Shown one piece after another: positions 1 to 7,966 of a stretch of DNA of 64,000 bases; positions within the stretch are counted from its first letter, which is position 1; each line of letters opens with the position of its first letter. The position numbers and the translations under genes are program-made. Source of the DNA: Kordiimonadales bacterium IMCC3096 (lineage in GTDB: Bacteria; Pseudomonadota; Alphaproteobacteria; Minwuiales; Minwuiaceae); the NCBI GenBank assembly GCA_016865035.1, contig CP018227.1:3625501-3689500 (forward strand), in the 5' to 3' direction. A model generated the notes under the pieces. The model was not told the origin of the DNA. It saw only the letters and a program-made list of their open reading frames with translations, and ran no database searches.

Positions 1-262
1 GTCACTGCATTTCGGCAGCAACAAGATCAGCCTGAACGACGCGAACAATGCCCCGCCGATTGCCAGGGGCAGCGTGCCGGGCAGCGGGAACTACTGCATT
101 CTGACCGATGTGCCGATGGACGAGATCGTGGCCCATCTCGGGGCGCACGACGTCGCCATCGAAGCGGGACCGGGGGAGCGGATCGGGGCGACAGGCCCCA
201 TCATGTCGGTCTACTTTCGCGACCCGGACAACAATCTGATCGAGCTCAGCAACCTCATCTGA
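1..262 (+). CDS. VOC/glyoxalase-family protein, C-terminal part
   Basis: The reading frame is open from the window edge (codon phase starting at base 2), so the N-terminus lies outside the window. The visible 86 residues show the glyoxalase/bleomycin-resistance (VOC) fold pattern: an early LHFGSNKISLND strand and a C-terminal YFRDPDNNLIELS motif whose Glu is the usual metal ligand. VOC enzymes are dioxygenases, isomerases or resistance proteins, and the substrate cannot be told from this fragment. It runs convergently into the hydantoinase gene and the two stop codons overlap by 8 bp (255-262). Family assignment is good; function is open. Confidence 0.8.
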   Translation, partial: SLHFGSNKISLNDANNAPPIARGSVPGSGNYCILTDVPMDEIVAHLGAHDVAIEAGPGERIGATGPIMSVYFRDPDNNLIELSNLI

Positions 263-1682
263 CGGCCAGTGAAGGCTCCGGCAGGGGCGGGTTCGGCCGT
301 TCGCAGGGCAGGAATGTCCCGTATCCGGGGGACTGGAGCGTCTCTCCTTCCTGACTGACAACCTGTCCGCGCACGAGCGTCGTGACCGGCCAGCCGGTGA
401 CCTCGATCCCCTCATAAGGAGTATAGTCGACGGCGTGATGCAGATCGGCGTTGGCGATCGTGACCTTCCGCTCCGGATCCCAGATCGCGATGTCCGCATC
501 CGATCCGATGGCGATGCTGCCTTTGCGTGGACTCAGTCCATAGATCTGCGCCGGTTGCGTGGCCGTGACCCGCACGAAGGTCGGCAGATCGATCCGGCCC
601 TCCGAAATGCCGTTGAACAGCAGGGGCAGCCGCGTTTCCAGGCCCGGCACGCCGTTCGGGACATAGCGGAAGGACGCGTCGGTGCCATGCAGCATCTTTC
701 CGGCCGGATCCTCGAACCGGAACGGTGCGTGGTCCGATGAGAATACCTGGAAGGTGCCGTTCCGAAGGCCCGACCAGATGACTTCCTGATTGGCCTTGTC
801 GCGCGGCGGCGGGCTGCACAGGCATTTCGCCCCCTCGAAGCCGGGCTTCGCCAGATCGTCTTCAGTCAGATAGAGATACTGCGGACAGGTTTCCGCATAG
901 ACCCGCAGGCCGCGACCCTGTGCCGTGTGAATCTGCTGCACGGCCTCCCGGCCCGAAACATGGACGATCAGCACCGGCACATCGACGATCTCCGACAGGC
1001 TGATGGCACGATGCGTGGCTTCCCGTTCCACCGGCATGGGGCGGGAGACCGCGTGGTAGATCGGCGTGGTCAGTCCCGCCTGTTCCAGCCGATCAGTCAG
1101 CCAGCTGATGACGTCACTGTTTTCCGCATGGACCATGACCATGGCCCCCTCCCGCCGCGAAAGGGCCAGCACCTCCAGGATCTGCCGGTCATTCAGCTTC
1201 AGGTCGTCATAGGTCATGTAGATCTTGAAGGACGTGTATCCACGCGCGATCAGGCTCGGGAGTTCCTGTCCGATCACGTGCGCGGTCGGGTCGGTGACGA
1301 TCAGGTGGAAGGCATAGTCGACCACTGCCTTGCCATCCGCGCGTTCGTGATAGTCCTTGACGGCCTCGGTCAGCGATCCGCCCTTCATCTGCAGTGCAAA
1401 CGGCAGGATCGTTGTCGTGCCGCCAGCCGCGGCGGAACGGCTGCCGCTCTCGAACCCGTCGGCGCAGATGCTGCCGTCACCGGATGGCTGGTCAAGATGA
1501 CAGTGCGCGTCGATGCCACCGGGCAGCACAAGCCTGCCTGTCGCGTCGATCTCTCGCGTGCCGGATCCCAGATTCGACCCGAGGGCCGTGATGATGCCGT
1601 CCGTGACGCCGACATCGGCGCGGAAACTTTCCGAAGCAGTGCCGACGGTACCGCCGCGTATCACGAGATCGAAGTCAGCCAT
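255..1682 (-). CDS. D-hydantoinase / dihydropyrimidinase-family cyclic amidohydrolase
   Basis: A 475-residue metal-dependent amidohydrolase that opens cyclic amides such as dihydropyrimidines, hydantoins or allantoin. The whole binuclear metal site is readable: His60 and His62 (GGIDAHCH), Lys153 (SFKIYMTY, the carboxylated lysine), His185 (VMVHAE), His241 (LIVHVSG) and Asp317 (SSDHAPF). Spacing and Tyr155 match the D-hydantoinase/dihydropyrimidinase branch. I start at 1682 (MADFDLVIRGG). The frame runs upstream into the previous gene, but that extension is arginine-rich shadow. It is the last gene of the leftward run, 11 bp after the racemase-superfamily gene, so ring opening is probably a late step of the pathway encoded upstream. 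The exact substrate is not deducible. Confidence 0.93.
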   Translation of the reverse strand: MADFDLVIRGGTVGTASESFRADVGVTDGIITALGSNLGSGTREIDATGRLVLPGGIDAHCHLDQPSGDGSICADGFESGSRSAAAGGTTTILPFALQMKGGSLTEAVKDYHERADGKAVVDYAFHLIVTDPTAHVIGQELPSLIARGYTSFKIYMTYDDLKLNDRQILEVLALSRREGAMVMVHAENSDVISWLTDRLEQAGLTTPIYHAVSRPMPVEREATHRAISLSEIVDVPVLIVHVSGREAVQQIHTAQGRGLRVYAETCPQYLYLTEDDLAKPGFEGAKCLCSPPPRDKANQEVIWSGLRNGTFQVFSSDHAPFRFEDPAGKMLHGTDASFRYVPNGVPGLETRLPLLFNGISEGRIDLPTFVRVTATQPAQIYGLSPRKGSIAIGSDADIAIWDPERKVTIANADLHHAVDYTPYEGIEVTGWPVTTLVRGQVVSQEGETLQSPGYGTFLPCERPNPPLPEPSLAVR

Positions 1683-1693
1683 GGTCCGCTCCC

Positions 1694-2428
1694 TCAAAGA
1701 TCGCCGAGATCGGTGAACAGTCGGCCCCAGCCCTCGATATGACGGGGCGGTACGCCGGCGGCGCGCAACGCGCCCCACACGGCAGTCGAAATGCTGTCAT
1801 AGATCGGGATGCCGATTTCCGGCTCCATTTCCTCCGCCAGCGCGGCCCCGGCCAGGTTGGTGCAGAGGATGACAATTCCGTCGGGCTTGGCCTGCGCGAC
1901 ATCCCGGATCATCTCCCGCAACTGGTCCGGGGTTGTCAGGGCGAAGTCGAAATTGACCTTCACACCGAGATGACGCTCGGCGACGCAGTCGTAGCCTTCC
2001 GATCTGAAGTTCTCGATGATTCCGGTCTGGACGTCGTCGATGTAGGGGGTGACCAGACCAAAGGTCCGTACCCCTGCCAGCTTGAAGATCTCCGAAAGCG
2101 CCAGCACCGAGGACGAGGCCTTGATTCCCGTACGCGCCTCGATTGCCTCACACAGGGCGACGTCCTTGTCGAAGCCCAGCCATCCGGCTGACGTGCCATT
2201 CCAGCAGAGGGCATCGCAATGTGCGTCTGCCAGCAGGTCTGCGGCGGTCAGCATCGGCTCCAGATCGAACTGCGCAAGCGCCTGGTCGCTGAGTGATATC
2301 TCGGTGACCCTGAAGCGTCCGAAGTGCGCGGTTGCCTCGGGCATTCCGGCCAGCATGGCGCTGGTCACCGGTTCCAGTATCGTGTTGGAGGATGGCGTCA
2401 GCATCCCCAGGCGCAGCGGGTTTGTCAT
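1694..2428 (-). CDS. Asp/Glu racemase superfamily protein (maleate isomerase / arylmalonate decarboxylase-like)
   Basis: 244 residues starting with the TPSSNTILEP signature of the maleate cis-trans isomerase / arylmalonate decarboxylase branch. In true maleate isomerases two cysteines flank the active site (a CTS motif and a CTN motif). Here the second is present (ILCTNLAG, Cys189) but the first position is Gly78 (NGTSAG). A Gly/Cys pair at about residues 74 and 188 is the known pattern of arylmalonate decarboxylase. The protein may therefore act as a decarboxylase or a one-base enzyme instead of an isomerase; Cys75 close by is an alternative acid/base. It lies 16 bp downstream of the molybdenum hydroxylase large subunit and 11 bp upstream of the hydantoinase. 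Confidence 0.85.
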   Translation of the reverse strand: MTNPLRLGMLTPSSNTILEPVTSAMLAGMPEATAHFGRFRVTEISLSDQALAQFDLEPMLTAADLLADAHCDALCWNGTSAGWLGFDKDVALCEAIEARTGIKASSSVLALSEIFKLAGVRTFGLVTPYIDDVQTGIIENFRSEGYDCVAERHLGVKVNFDFALTTPDQLREMIRDVAQAKPDGIVILCTNLAGAALAEEMEPEIGIPIYDSISTAVWGALRAAGVPPRHIEGWGRLFTDLGDL

Positions 2429-2444
2429 CTGTCAGTCTCCATGA

Positions 2445-4751
2445 TCATTCGGCGGCTGCATCGAGCGCGGCCAGCACTTTCTCCGGGGTGAAGGGCAGGC
2501 TGGTCAGGCGCACGCCGGTCGCATCCTCGATGGCGTTCGCGACGGCGGCCGAGACGCCCAGCATTCCGGCCTCGCCGACGCCCTTGGCCCCCATCGGACC
2601 CGGACCCATACCCTGTTCCAGAATGAAGGACTGATAACGGTCGGGCAGGTCGCTGGCACGGGCCACGCGATAGTCCAGTGGCGTGGGGACGGCCAGCTCG
2701 TCTTCCTCGTTGTAGGTGATCTCCTCGAACAGCGTCTGGGCAAGGGCCACCAGGGTGCCGCCCTCATCCTGTCCGCGGACACCGCCGGGGTGCAGCGTGT
2801 GTCCCGCATCCACACCCGTCACCAGATCGTTGATGTGGATCTCTCCGGTCTCCCGGTCGACGCTGAGCGACACACCGACCCAGTGGGGCATCCAGTAGAG
2901 ATGCTTTGCGCCGAAGGGGGCATCGGCTTCCTTGGGATACTGGACGAACCCGTCTGCACTCAGTTCGAAGCCGAAACGGCCGAACTTCTTCCGGACTAGC
3001 TCCTTCAGATCGAGCGACAGGCCCTTGCCCGTTACCTTCCACTCGCGCAGATCCAGATCCGCGGCCGCACAGTCCAGTTCGCCCGCCGCCAGTTCCAGTA
3101 TCTCGCCCCTCAGCTTCTGCGCGGCGCGCCAGACCGCGTTGCCGGTCAGCGTTGTCGCACAGCTTGCGTGGGTGCCCTGGTCGAACGGCGTCACATCCGT
3201 GTCGATAGCGGCGTAACGGACCCATTCGCGAGGCACCTTCAGAACGTCGGCAACCAGCCCGCTGATGACGGTGGTTGCGCCCTGACCGATCTCGATCGCG
3301 CCACAGAGCACCAGTACACGGCCGTCGGTTGTCACCTTCACCGTGGCCTTGCCAAGGCGTCCGAAACTTCCCCCGTCCTTCAGTCCGATGGCGAAGCCCT
3401 TGCCGTGCGCCCAGGGTCCGTCGGTCGGCACATCGACATGCCGGAGATCACTGACAACACGGTCGAGACCCTCCGCGAAATCGGCATCGACCTTGCTGTC
3501 GCCGTCCTTGAAGGGCTCGCCCGGCGGGATCAGATTGAGCCGCCGGAAGGCAATCGGATCCATCCCGATCCGTCGGGCGATCATGTCGATCTGGCTCTCT
3601 GAGGCGTAACTGGCCTGGGTGCCACCCATTCCCCGATAGGAACCGGCCGGTATCGTCGTGGTCCGGATCACGCGCGAATGGGCGTGGTAGGCCTGCCAGC
3701 GGTAGGGGCCGGACGACCGGTAGGCCGCGCGTGCGCAGACCTGTGCGCTGGCATCGGCATAGGCACCGCCGTTCAGGTCGATCTCCGTGCGTCTGGAAAG
3801 CAGTTTGCCCTGCGCGTCGACAGAGGTCGTCAGCACCAGATCGCCATCGTGCTGGCTGAGGGTCAGCATCGACTCGTCCAGGGTCATCAGCAGGCGCACC
3901 GGCGCATTGGCCAGCATCGTCAGCAACACGGCCAGCGGTTCGTGCTTGCAGTAGCTCTTGCCGCCGAACCCGCCGCCGACATAGGCGGTGCGCACGCGGA
4001 AATGGCCTTCCGGCAGACCGAACAGTTCCGAAAGGTCCTGGCGCAGGACGAAGGGGTCCTGATTGCACGACCAGAGCTCGATGCGGTCGGTCAGCTGCTG
4101 GGCAACGCAGATCCAGGGCTCCATGTAGAAATGCCCGATCCGCGAGAAGTGGAAGCGGTCGGTGAAGACATGGGCCGCACCTGCCTCGACGGCGTCGATG
4201 TCGCCATCCTCGAAGTCATAGGAGAACAGCACGTTCTTGGCGGGTTCGTTCGCCGTCCGCGTATCCCGTCCGAGCTTCATCGGGACGTTGGGATGCTTCT
4301 GGTCGAACAGCTCGGGCGCAGCGTCCGATCGTGCCTCATGAATGTCCATGACGGGCGGCAGTAGCTGATACGAGACATGGATCAGTTCCATCGCACGGAA
4401 GGCCGTGGTCTCGTCGACGGCAACGACTGCGGCAACGACATCCCCCTCGAACCGCACGCGGTCGGTGCAGATGACGGGCTGATCGTGGACCCAGTTGCCG
4501 TAAGTGGTCTGTTTCAGCAGGCCCAGGTCACGGCCCGTCGCTACCAGGCGCACGCCTTCGACGGCCTCTGCCCTGGACGTGTCGATGGCGATGATCCGTG
4601 CGTGCGCATGCGGGCTGCGCAGCAATCGGGCTTCGAGCATGCCGGGCAGGGTGATGTCCCCTGCAAATGGTCCTTCGCCGCTTACCTTGTCACGTGCATC
4701 CTGACGGGCAGTGTCGCTCAGCTTGAGGTTCTGGCGGAGTGTATCGGGCAT
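2445..4751 (-). CDS. Molybdenum hydroxylase large (molybdopterin) subunit, xanthine dehydrogenase/CoxL family
   Basis: 768 residues carrying the molybdopterin-cytosine-dinucleotide domain of the xanthine dehydrogenase family, which inserts water-derived oxygen into an electron-poor C-H, typically on N-heterocycles or aldehydes. Visible motifs are VGGGFGGK (about 258-265), the substrate-side loop SYRGMGGTQA (about 371-380) and the C-terminal KGVGEAG with the catalytic glutamate. It lacks the AYRCSFR selenocysteine-type loop of CO dehydrogenase, so CO oxidation is unlikely. The start at 4751 shares one base with the stop of the 2Fe-2S subunit (TGATG), implying translational coupling. It partners with the next two upstream genes as a three-subunit enzyme. 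Confidence 0.93.
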   Translation of the reverse strand: MPDTLRQNLKLSDTARQDARDKVSGEGPFAGDITLPGMLEARLLRSPHAHARIIAIDTSRAEAVEGVRLVATGRDLGLLKQTTYGNWVHDQPVICTDRVRFEGDVVAAVVAVDETTAFRAMELIHVSYQLLPPVMDIHEARSDAAPELFDQKHPNVPMKLGRDTRTANEPAKNVLFSYDFEDGDIDAVEAGAAHVFTDRFHFSRIGHFYMEPWICVAQQLTDRIELWSCNQDPFVLRQDLSELFGLPEGHFRVRTAYVGGGFGGKSYCKHEPLAVLLTMLANAPVRLLMTLDESMLTLSQHDGDLVLTTSVDAQGKLLSRRTEIDLNGGAYADASAQVCARAAYRSSGPYRWQAYHAHSRVIRTTTIPAGSYRGMGGTQASYASESQIDMIARRIGMDPIAFRRLNLIPPGEPFKDGDSKVDADFAEGLDRVVSDLRHVDVPTDGPWAHGKGFAIGLKDGGSFGRLGKATVKVTTDGRVLVLCGAIEIGQGATTVISGLVADVLKVPREWVRYAAIDTDVTPFDQGTHASCATTLTGNAVWRAAQKLRGEILELAAGELDCAAADLDLREWKVTGKGLSLDLKELVRKKFGRFGFELSADGFVQYPKEADAPFGAKHLYWMPHWVGVSLSVDRETGEIHINDLVTGVDAGHTLHPGGVRGQDEGGTLVALAQTLFEEITYNEEDELAVPTPLDYRVARASDLPDRYQSFILEQGMGPGPMGAKGVGEAGMLGVSAAVANAIEDATGVRLTSLPFTPEKVLAALDAAAE

Positions 4752-5263
4752 CAGTCCGCAGCCTCCGCCGTGGTTGTCTGTGCTTGTGCCTGGCGTTGCG
4801 CGGCCACCATCTCGATGGCTTCGATGATGGTCTGATAGCCGGTGCAACGGCAGACGTTGGCGTCCAGCCAGTCGCGGATGGTCTGGCGGTCGGGTGACGG
4901 ATGCTCCGCCAGCAGGGCCGTCGCCGACACCACCATGCCGGGTGTGCAATAGCCGCACTGGAAGGCGGAACACGCGATGAAGGCCTGTTGCACGTCGGTC
5001 AGCCCGGTGGCGTTCCCGGACAGGCCCTTCACGGTGGTCACCTCCCGGTCCGCGACCAGAAAGGCAGGTGTCAGACAGGATGTTGTCGGGATGCCGTCCA
5101 CCAGCACGGTGCAGACGCCGCAGACACCCTGATCGCAACTGACGCGGACGTCGATCTCACCCAACTGCTCGCGCAGCAGGTCGGCCAGCATGACCTGCGG
5201 CTCGACGGCGGCGGTACGCCCGACACCATTCAGCCGGAACTTCAGGGCGATCAGATCACTCAT
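4751..5263 (-). CDS. Molybdenum hydroxylase small subunit, two [2Fe-2S] clusters
   Basis: 170 residues with both cluster-binding sets of the xanthine dehydrogenase small subunit: a plant-ferredoxin type set, Cys43, Cys48, Cys51 and Cys63, and a C-terminal four-helix set, Cys103, Cys106, Cys138 and Cys140 (CGYC and CRC motifs). It passes electrons from the Mo centre to FAD. I start at 5263 (MSDLIALKF), where an AGGCGAG ribosome-binding site precedes the ATG and the start overlaps the FAD-subunit stop by four bases (ATGA). Sits between the FAD and Mo subunit genes, in the medium-small-large order. Confidence 0.95.
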   Translation of the reverse strand: MSDLIALKFRLNGVGRTAAVEPQVMLADLLREQLGEIDVRVSCDQGVCGVCTVLVDGIPTTSCLTPAFLVADREVTTVKGLSGNATGLTDVQQAFIACSAFQCGYCTPGMVVSATALLAEHPSPDRQTIRDWLDANVCRCTGYQTIIEAIEMVAAQRQAQAQTTTAEAAD

Positions 5264-6120
5264 GCGGCGCTCGCCTTTCTGGATGTTGCAGTGCCCACAA
5301 GCAGTCGCGACAGCACCACGGGGACGGCGCGCCGACGCCAGACGCCCGAGATATTGACGCGTTCCCGCATGATCGGCAGACCGTTGCACCAGTCTTCCGC
5401 AACGCGGCGCGCTAGTGCCGGTGACAGCGGCAGGTCAGCACCCGCCGGCAGGTCAAGCCGTGCCACCCGGGGCAGGTCGTGCGCGCCCGCCACCGCCGCG
5501 TGCCAGGCACCGTCGCCATTGTGTCCGACAGTGACCAGGAACCCGGGCAGGTGACTGCGGTCATGCTTCAGGACCCGCGCACCGGCAGGGATGCGCACTT
5601 CGGTCAGCAATGCGCCGAAGGCAGCCGGCTTGGTGGAACTCGAAAGCCAGGCGGCCGGCAGTTCGATGGGTCCGTCGACGGTTGCGAAGACGACCGTCGC
5701 GCCGGTCGCCATCAGTACCGGCAGAATGTCGTAGTGCGCCTTGCGGGCCATCAGATTGCCGCCGACCGTGCCCTGATGGCGAATGCGGACATTGGCGATC
5801 GGTGCCCAGGCCGCCGCGACGTCGGGCAGGGCGTCAAGCACCAGGCCGTTCCGTCCCAGTTCGTTCAGACGGACACCCGAGCCGATGCTGATGTATCCCT
5901 CGCCGACCGTGATCGTGCGAAGCTCCGCAATGTCGCGCAGCAGAACGATATCGGTCCATTCGACACCGGTCTTCATGCCATTCAGGAGGTCGATGCCTCC
6001 GCCCATGAAGGCGGAGTTGGGCAACGCGGCACGCGCGGTCACCGCTTCGTCTATGGTTCCGGGCCTGTGCAGCCGGAAGGGCGCGATGCGCTTCCGGCTT
6101 CTGGGGACGGGATCAATCAT
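5260..6120 (-). CDS. Molybdenum hydroxylase FAD-binding medium subunit (CoxM-like)
   Basis: 286 residues. The two FAD contacts of the family are visible: FMGGGIDLL near residue 38 and RIRHQGTVGGNL at about 112-123. The protein takes electrons from the [2Fe-2S] subunit and delivers them to NAD, quinone or another acceptor. The first residues are basic (PRSRKRIAPFR), and there is no signal peptide, so the enzyme is probably cytoplasmic. Starts 18 bp downstream of the Rieske beta-subunit gene and overlaps the small-subunit start by 4 bp, so the hydroxylase and the ring oxygenase are likely co-expressed. Confidence 0.92.
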   Translation of the reverse strand: MIDPVPRSRKRIAPFRLHRPGTIDEAVTARAALPNSAFMGGGIDLLNGMKTGVEWTDIVLLRDIAELRTITVGEGYISIGSGVRLNELGRNGLVLDALPDVAAAWAPIANVRIRHQGTVGGNLMARKAHYDILPVLMATGATVVFATVDGPIELPAAWLSSSTKPAAFGALLTEVRIPAGARVLKHDRSHLPGFLVTVGHNGDGAWHAAVAGAHDLPRVARLDLPAGADLPLSPALARRVAEDWCNGLPIMRERVNISGVWRRRAVPVVLSRLLVGTATSRKASAA

Positions 6121-6138
6121 CGGGGTGTCGTCCTTGGC

Positions 6139-6651
6139 TCAGAGATAGATCGCCATAAGCTGATGGGCGGCATCGCAATTGACCATGCGGACGGTCTTGC
6201 TGCGGATCGCCAGACCGTCGGCGGTTTCCGTCAGGCGATACAGGTAGCGTCCGCCATAGACCGTCTGTTCCTCGACGCGGTACTCCAGCATCAGGAAGCA
6301 GGCGCTTGCCTCGATGTCGCCGTCCGTATCAGGCGACGGCCCGACCATCACGTTGGTGACCAGATGCGTCGTCCGGGACGGCGGTGTCTGGGCGTGGACC
6401 TCCGGGTGGCGCAGACGGCGCACACGCATCTTCATCATCGTCCTGTCGTCGTACATGATGGAGGCGCGCGTATCGGGATCGGTCTGATCGTCGGCTGTCG
6501 GCACCCAGTAGACGCCGTCGTCGGTGAACAGGTCCATCCAGTCTTCCCAGCGCTTCTCGTCCAGCATGCGTGCCTCGGCGTAGAGGAACTGTTCGATCAC
6601 GTCGCGGGCGGGCAGGTCGGCTGCTTGGGTCTTGGCCAGTGTGGCGGTCAT
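6139..6651 (-). CDS. Aromatic-ring-hydroxylating oxygenase beta subunit
   Basis: About 170 residues of the SnoaL-like ring-hydroxylating dioxygenase small-subunit family: RDVIEQFLYAEARMLD, then LFTDDGVYWVP, and a C-terminal SKTVRMVNCD strand. The beta subunit is structural in alpha3beta3 Rieske oxygenases. Two in-frame ATGs exist at 6657 and 6651. A GAGGG ribosome-binding site abuts the first and is six bases from the second, so 6651 is preferred. Directly follows the alpha-subunit gene. No ferredoxin or reductase gene for this oxygenase is present nearby, so electrons must come from elsewhere or via another partner. Confidence 0.9.
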   Translation of the reverse strand: MTATLAKTQAADLPARDVIEQFLYAEARMLDEKRWEDWMDLFTDDGVYWVPTADDQTDPDTRASIMYDDRTMMKMRVRRLRHPEVHAQTPPSRTTHLVTNVMVGPSPDTDGDIEASACFLMLEYRVEEQTVYGGRYLYRLTETADGLAIRSKTVRMVNCDAAHQLMAIYL

Positions 6652-6662
6652 CGTCATCCCTC

Positions 6663-7946
6663 TCAGGCGCTCATGTATTTCAGCCAGACGTCGTTGTACT
6701 GCTGCCGCAGCACGAACTCGCTGGATCCCGGCGCGCCAAGCCCGCCGTAGTTGTTCGGGGTTTCGGCACCCATGTGACGCGCGAACATCACCCAGTCCGA
6801 GCCCTGTGCATGCAGACCCTCCTGCGCGCGTTCGAACACCGCGACGTCGTCGGTCTGGATCATCGAGGCCGGGGAGTGCGTCGCCGCGACCGAACGGACC
6901 GCGTATCGGTTCCATGCGTCCGGCGCGCCCTTGAACAGGATCGGATAGATGCGGACTTCGGTCCGGTTCACATCGATGGGCATCACCATGCGGAAATGCT
7001 GCCCCATCGCCTGGAACGTCAGGTTGGGATAGATCATCGAATTGAAGCGGTCGTAGGTCAGTATCTCGCGCGTGCGTTCCTCACCATGCCGCTCGACCAG
7101 CATCGCCTTCAGTTCCTTGAACGCCATGCCGTCCGGATCGGGAACCTGGGGCACGGCACCCTGGTAGCCGTGACCGTTGGCGAAGCCGTGGACACCCATG
7201 GGATCGAAATCGACCGGGCTCCTGGTGCCGGGCTTGTAGAAGCTGGGGCCGCCGCCATGCCTGGAGAACTGGCGTCCGTCCTCATCCAGTGTCGAATGAT
7301 GGGCGAACGGGGCGTGATACAGATCGACGCCATTGTCCATCTGCAGCTTCCAGTTGGCGCGCACGATGTATCGGTTGCACCCGGCCTGGGCCAGGATCTC
7401 GCCGTCCGGTGCGCGATCACACAGGTCGTCGATGCTGCCCTTGATCGGGCCAAGATGATCGTCCAGCGACATTCCGTCGGGACTGAGAGACACGAAGATG
7501 AACCCGCGATAGCTGTCCACCCGTGGCGGGCGGCCGAGATCAAGCGACGGGTCCTTCATGAATTCGTCGCTGTAGCCGTCCTTGTAGGGGATACCTGCCA
7601 GTTTGCCGTTCGCGCGGTAGTTCCAGCCATGATAGGGGCAGCGGAAACCGGGGCTGTTGCCTTCCGCGGTGGCGCACAGCTTCACCCCGCGATGGCCGCA
7701 GCGGTTGAACATCACATGGACCTCGCCATTGCGGTCCCGGGTGATCAGAAGCGGCTGTCGGCCGATGCGGGTGGTGATGTAGTCGTTGGGATCTGGCACC
7801 TGGCTCTCGTGCGCCACGAAGACCCACATGCGCCCGAAGATGCGATCCATCTCCATCTCGAAGATGTCCGGATCCACGTACAGCCGCCTGTGAACCCGGT
7901 CTGGTTTGACCATGGTCTGCAGATCGTCATGGGCATACATCGGCAT
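6663..7946 (-). CDS. Aromatic-ring-hydroxylating oxygenase alpha subunit (Rieske)
   Basis: 427 residues. The N-terminal Rieske domain has Cys83-x-His85 (NRCGHRG) and Cys103-x2-His106 (CPYHGW). The catalytic domain has the mononuclear iron triad in the pattern Asp208-x2-His211-x4-His216 (DLYHAPFAHH). It would carry out dihydroxylation or monooxygenation of an aromatic or heteroaromatic ring. Its gene is followed 5-11 bp later by the beta subunit, and preceded by the TRAP permease, so the ring oxygenase is directly linked to substrate import. The natural substrate is not predictable from motifs. Confidence 0.93.
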   Translation of the reverse strand: MPMYAHDDLQTMVKPDRVHRRLYVDPDIFEMEMDRIFGRMWVFVAHESQVPDPNDYITTRIGRQPLLITRDRNGEVHVMFNRCGHRGVKLCATAEGNSPGFRCPYHGWNYRANGKLAGIPYKDGYSDEFMKDPSLDLGRPPRVDSYRGFIFVSLSPDGMSLDDHLGPIKGSIDDLCDRAPDGEILAQAGCNRYIVRANWKLQMDNGVDLYHAPFAHHSTLDEDGRQFSRHGGGPSFYKPGTRSPVDFDPMGVHGFANGHGYQGAVPQVPDPDGMAFKELKAMLVERHGEERTREILTYDRFNSMIYPNLTFQAMGQHFRMVMPIDVNRTEVRIYPILFKGAPDAWNRYAVRSVAATHSPASMIQTDDVAVFERAQEGLHAQGSDWVMFARHMGAETPNNYGGLGAPGSSEFVLRQQYNDVWLKYMSA

Positions 7947-7966
7947 TGTTCTCCCCGGGATACGGT

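Noticed and set aside
2445-6120. Three-subunit molybdenum enzyme as an aerobic CO dehydrogenase.
   Set aside because: The active-site loop is SYRGMGG rather than the AYRCSFR type, and none of the CoxD/E/F/G maturation genes are present.
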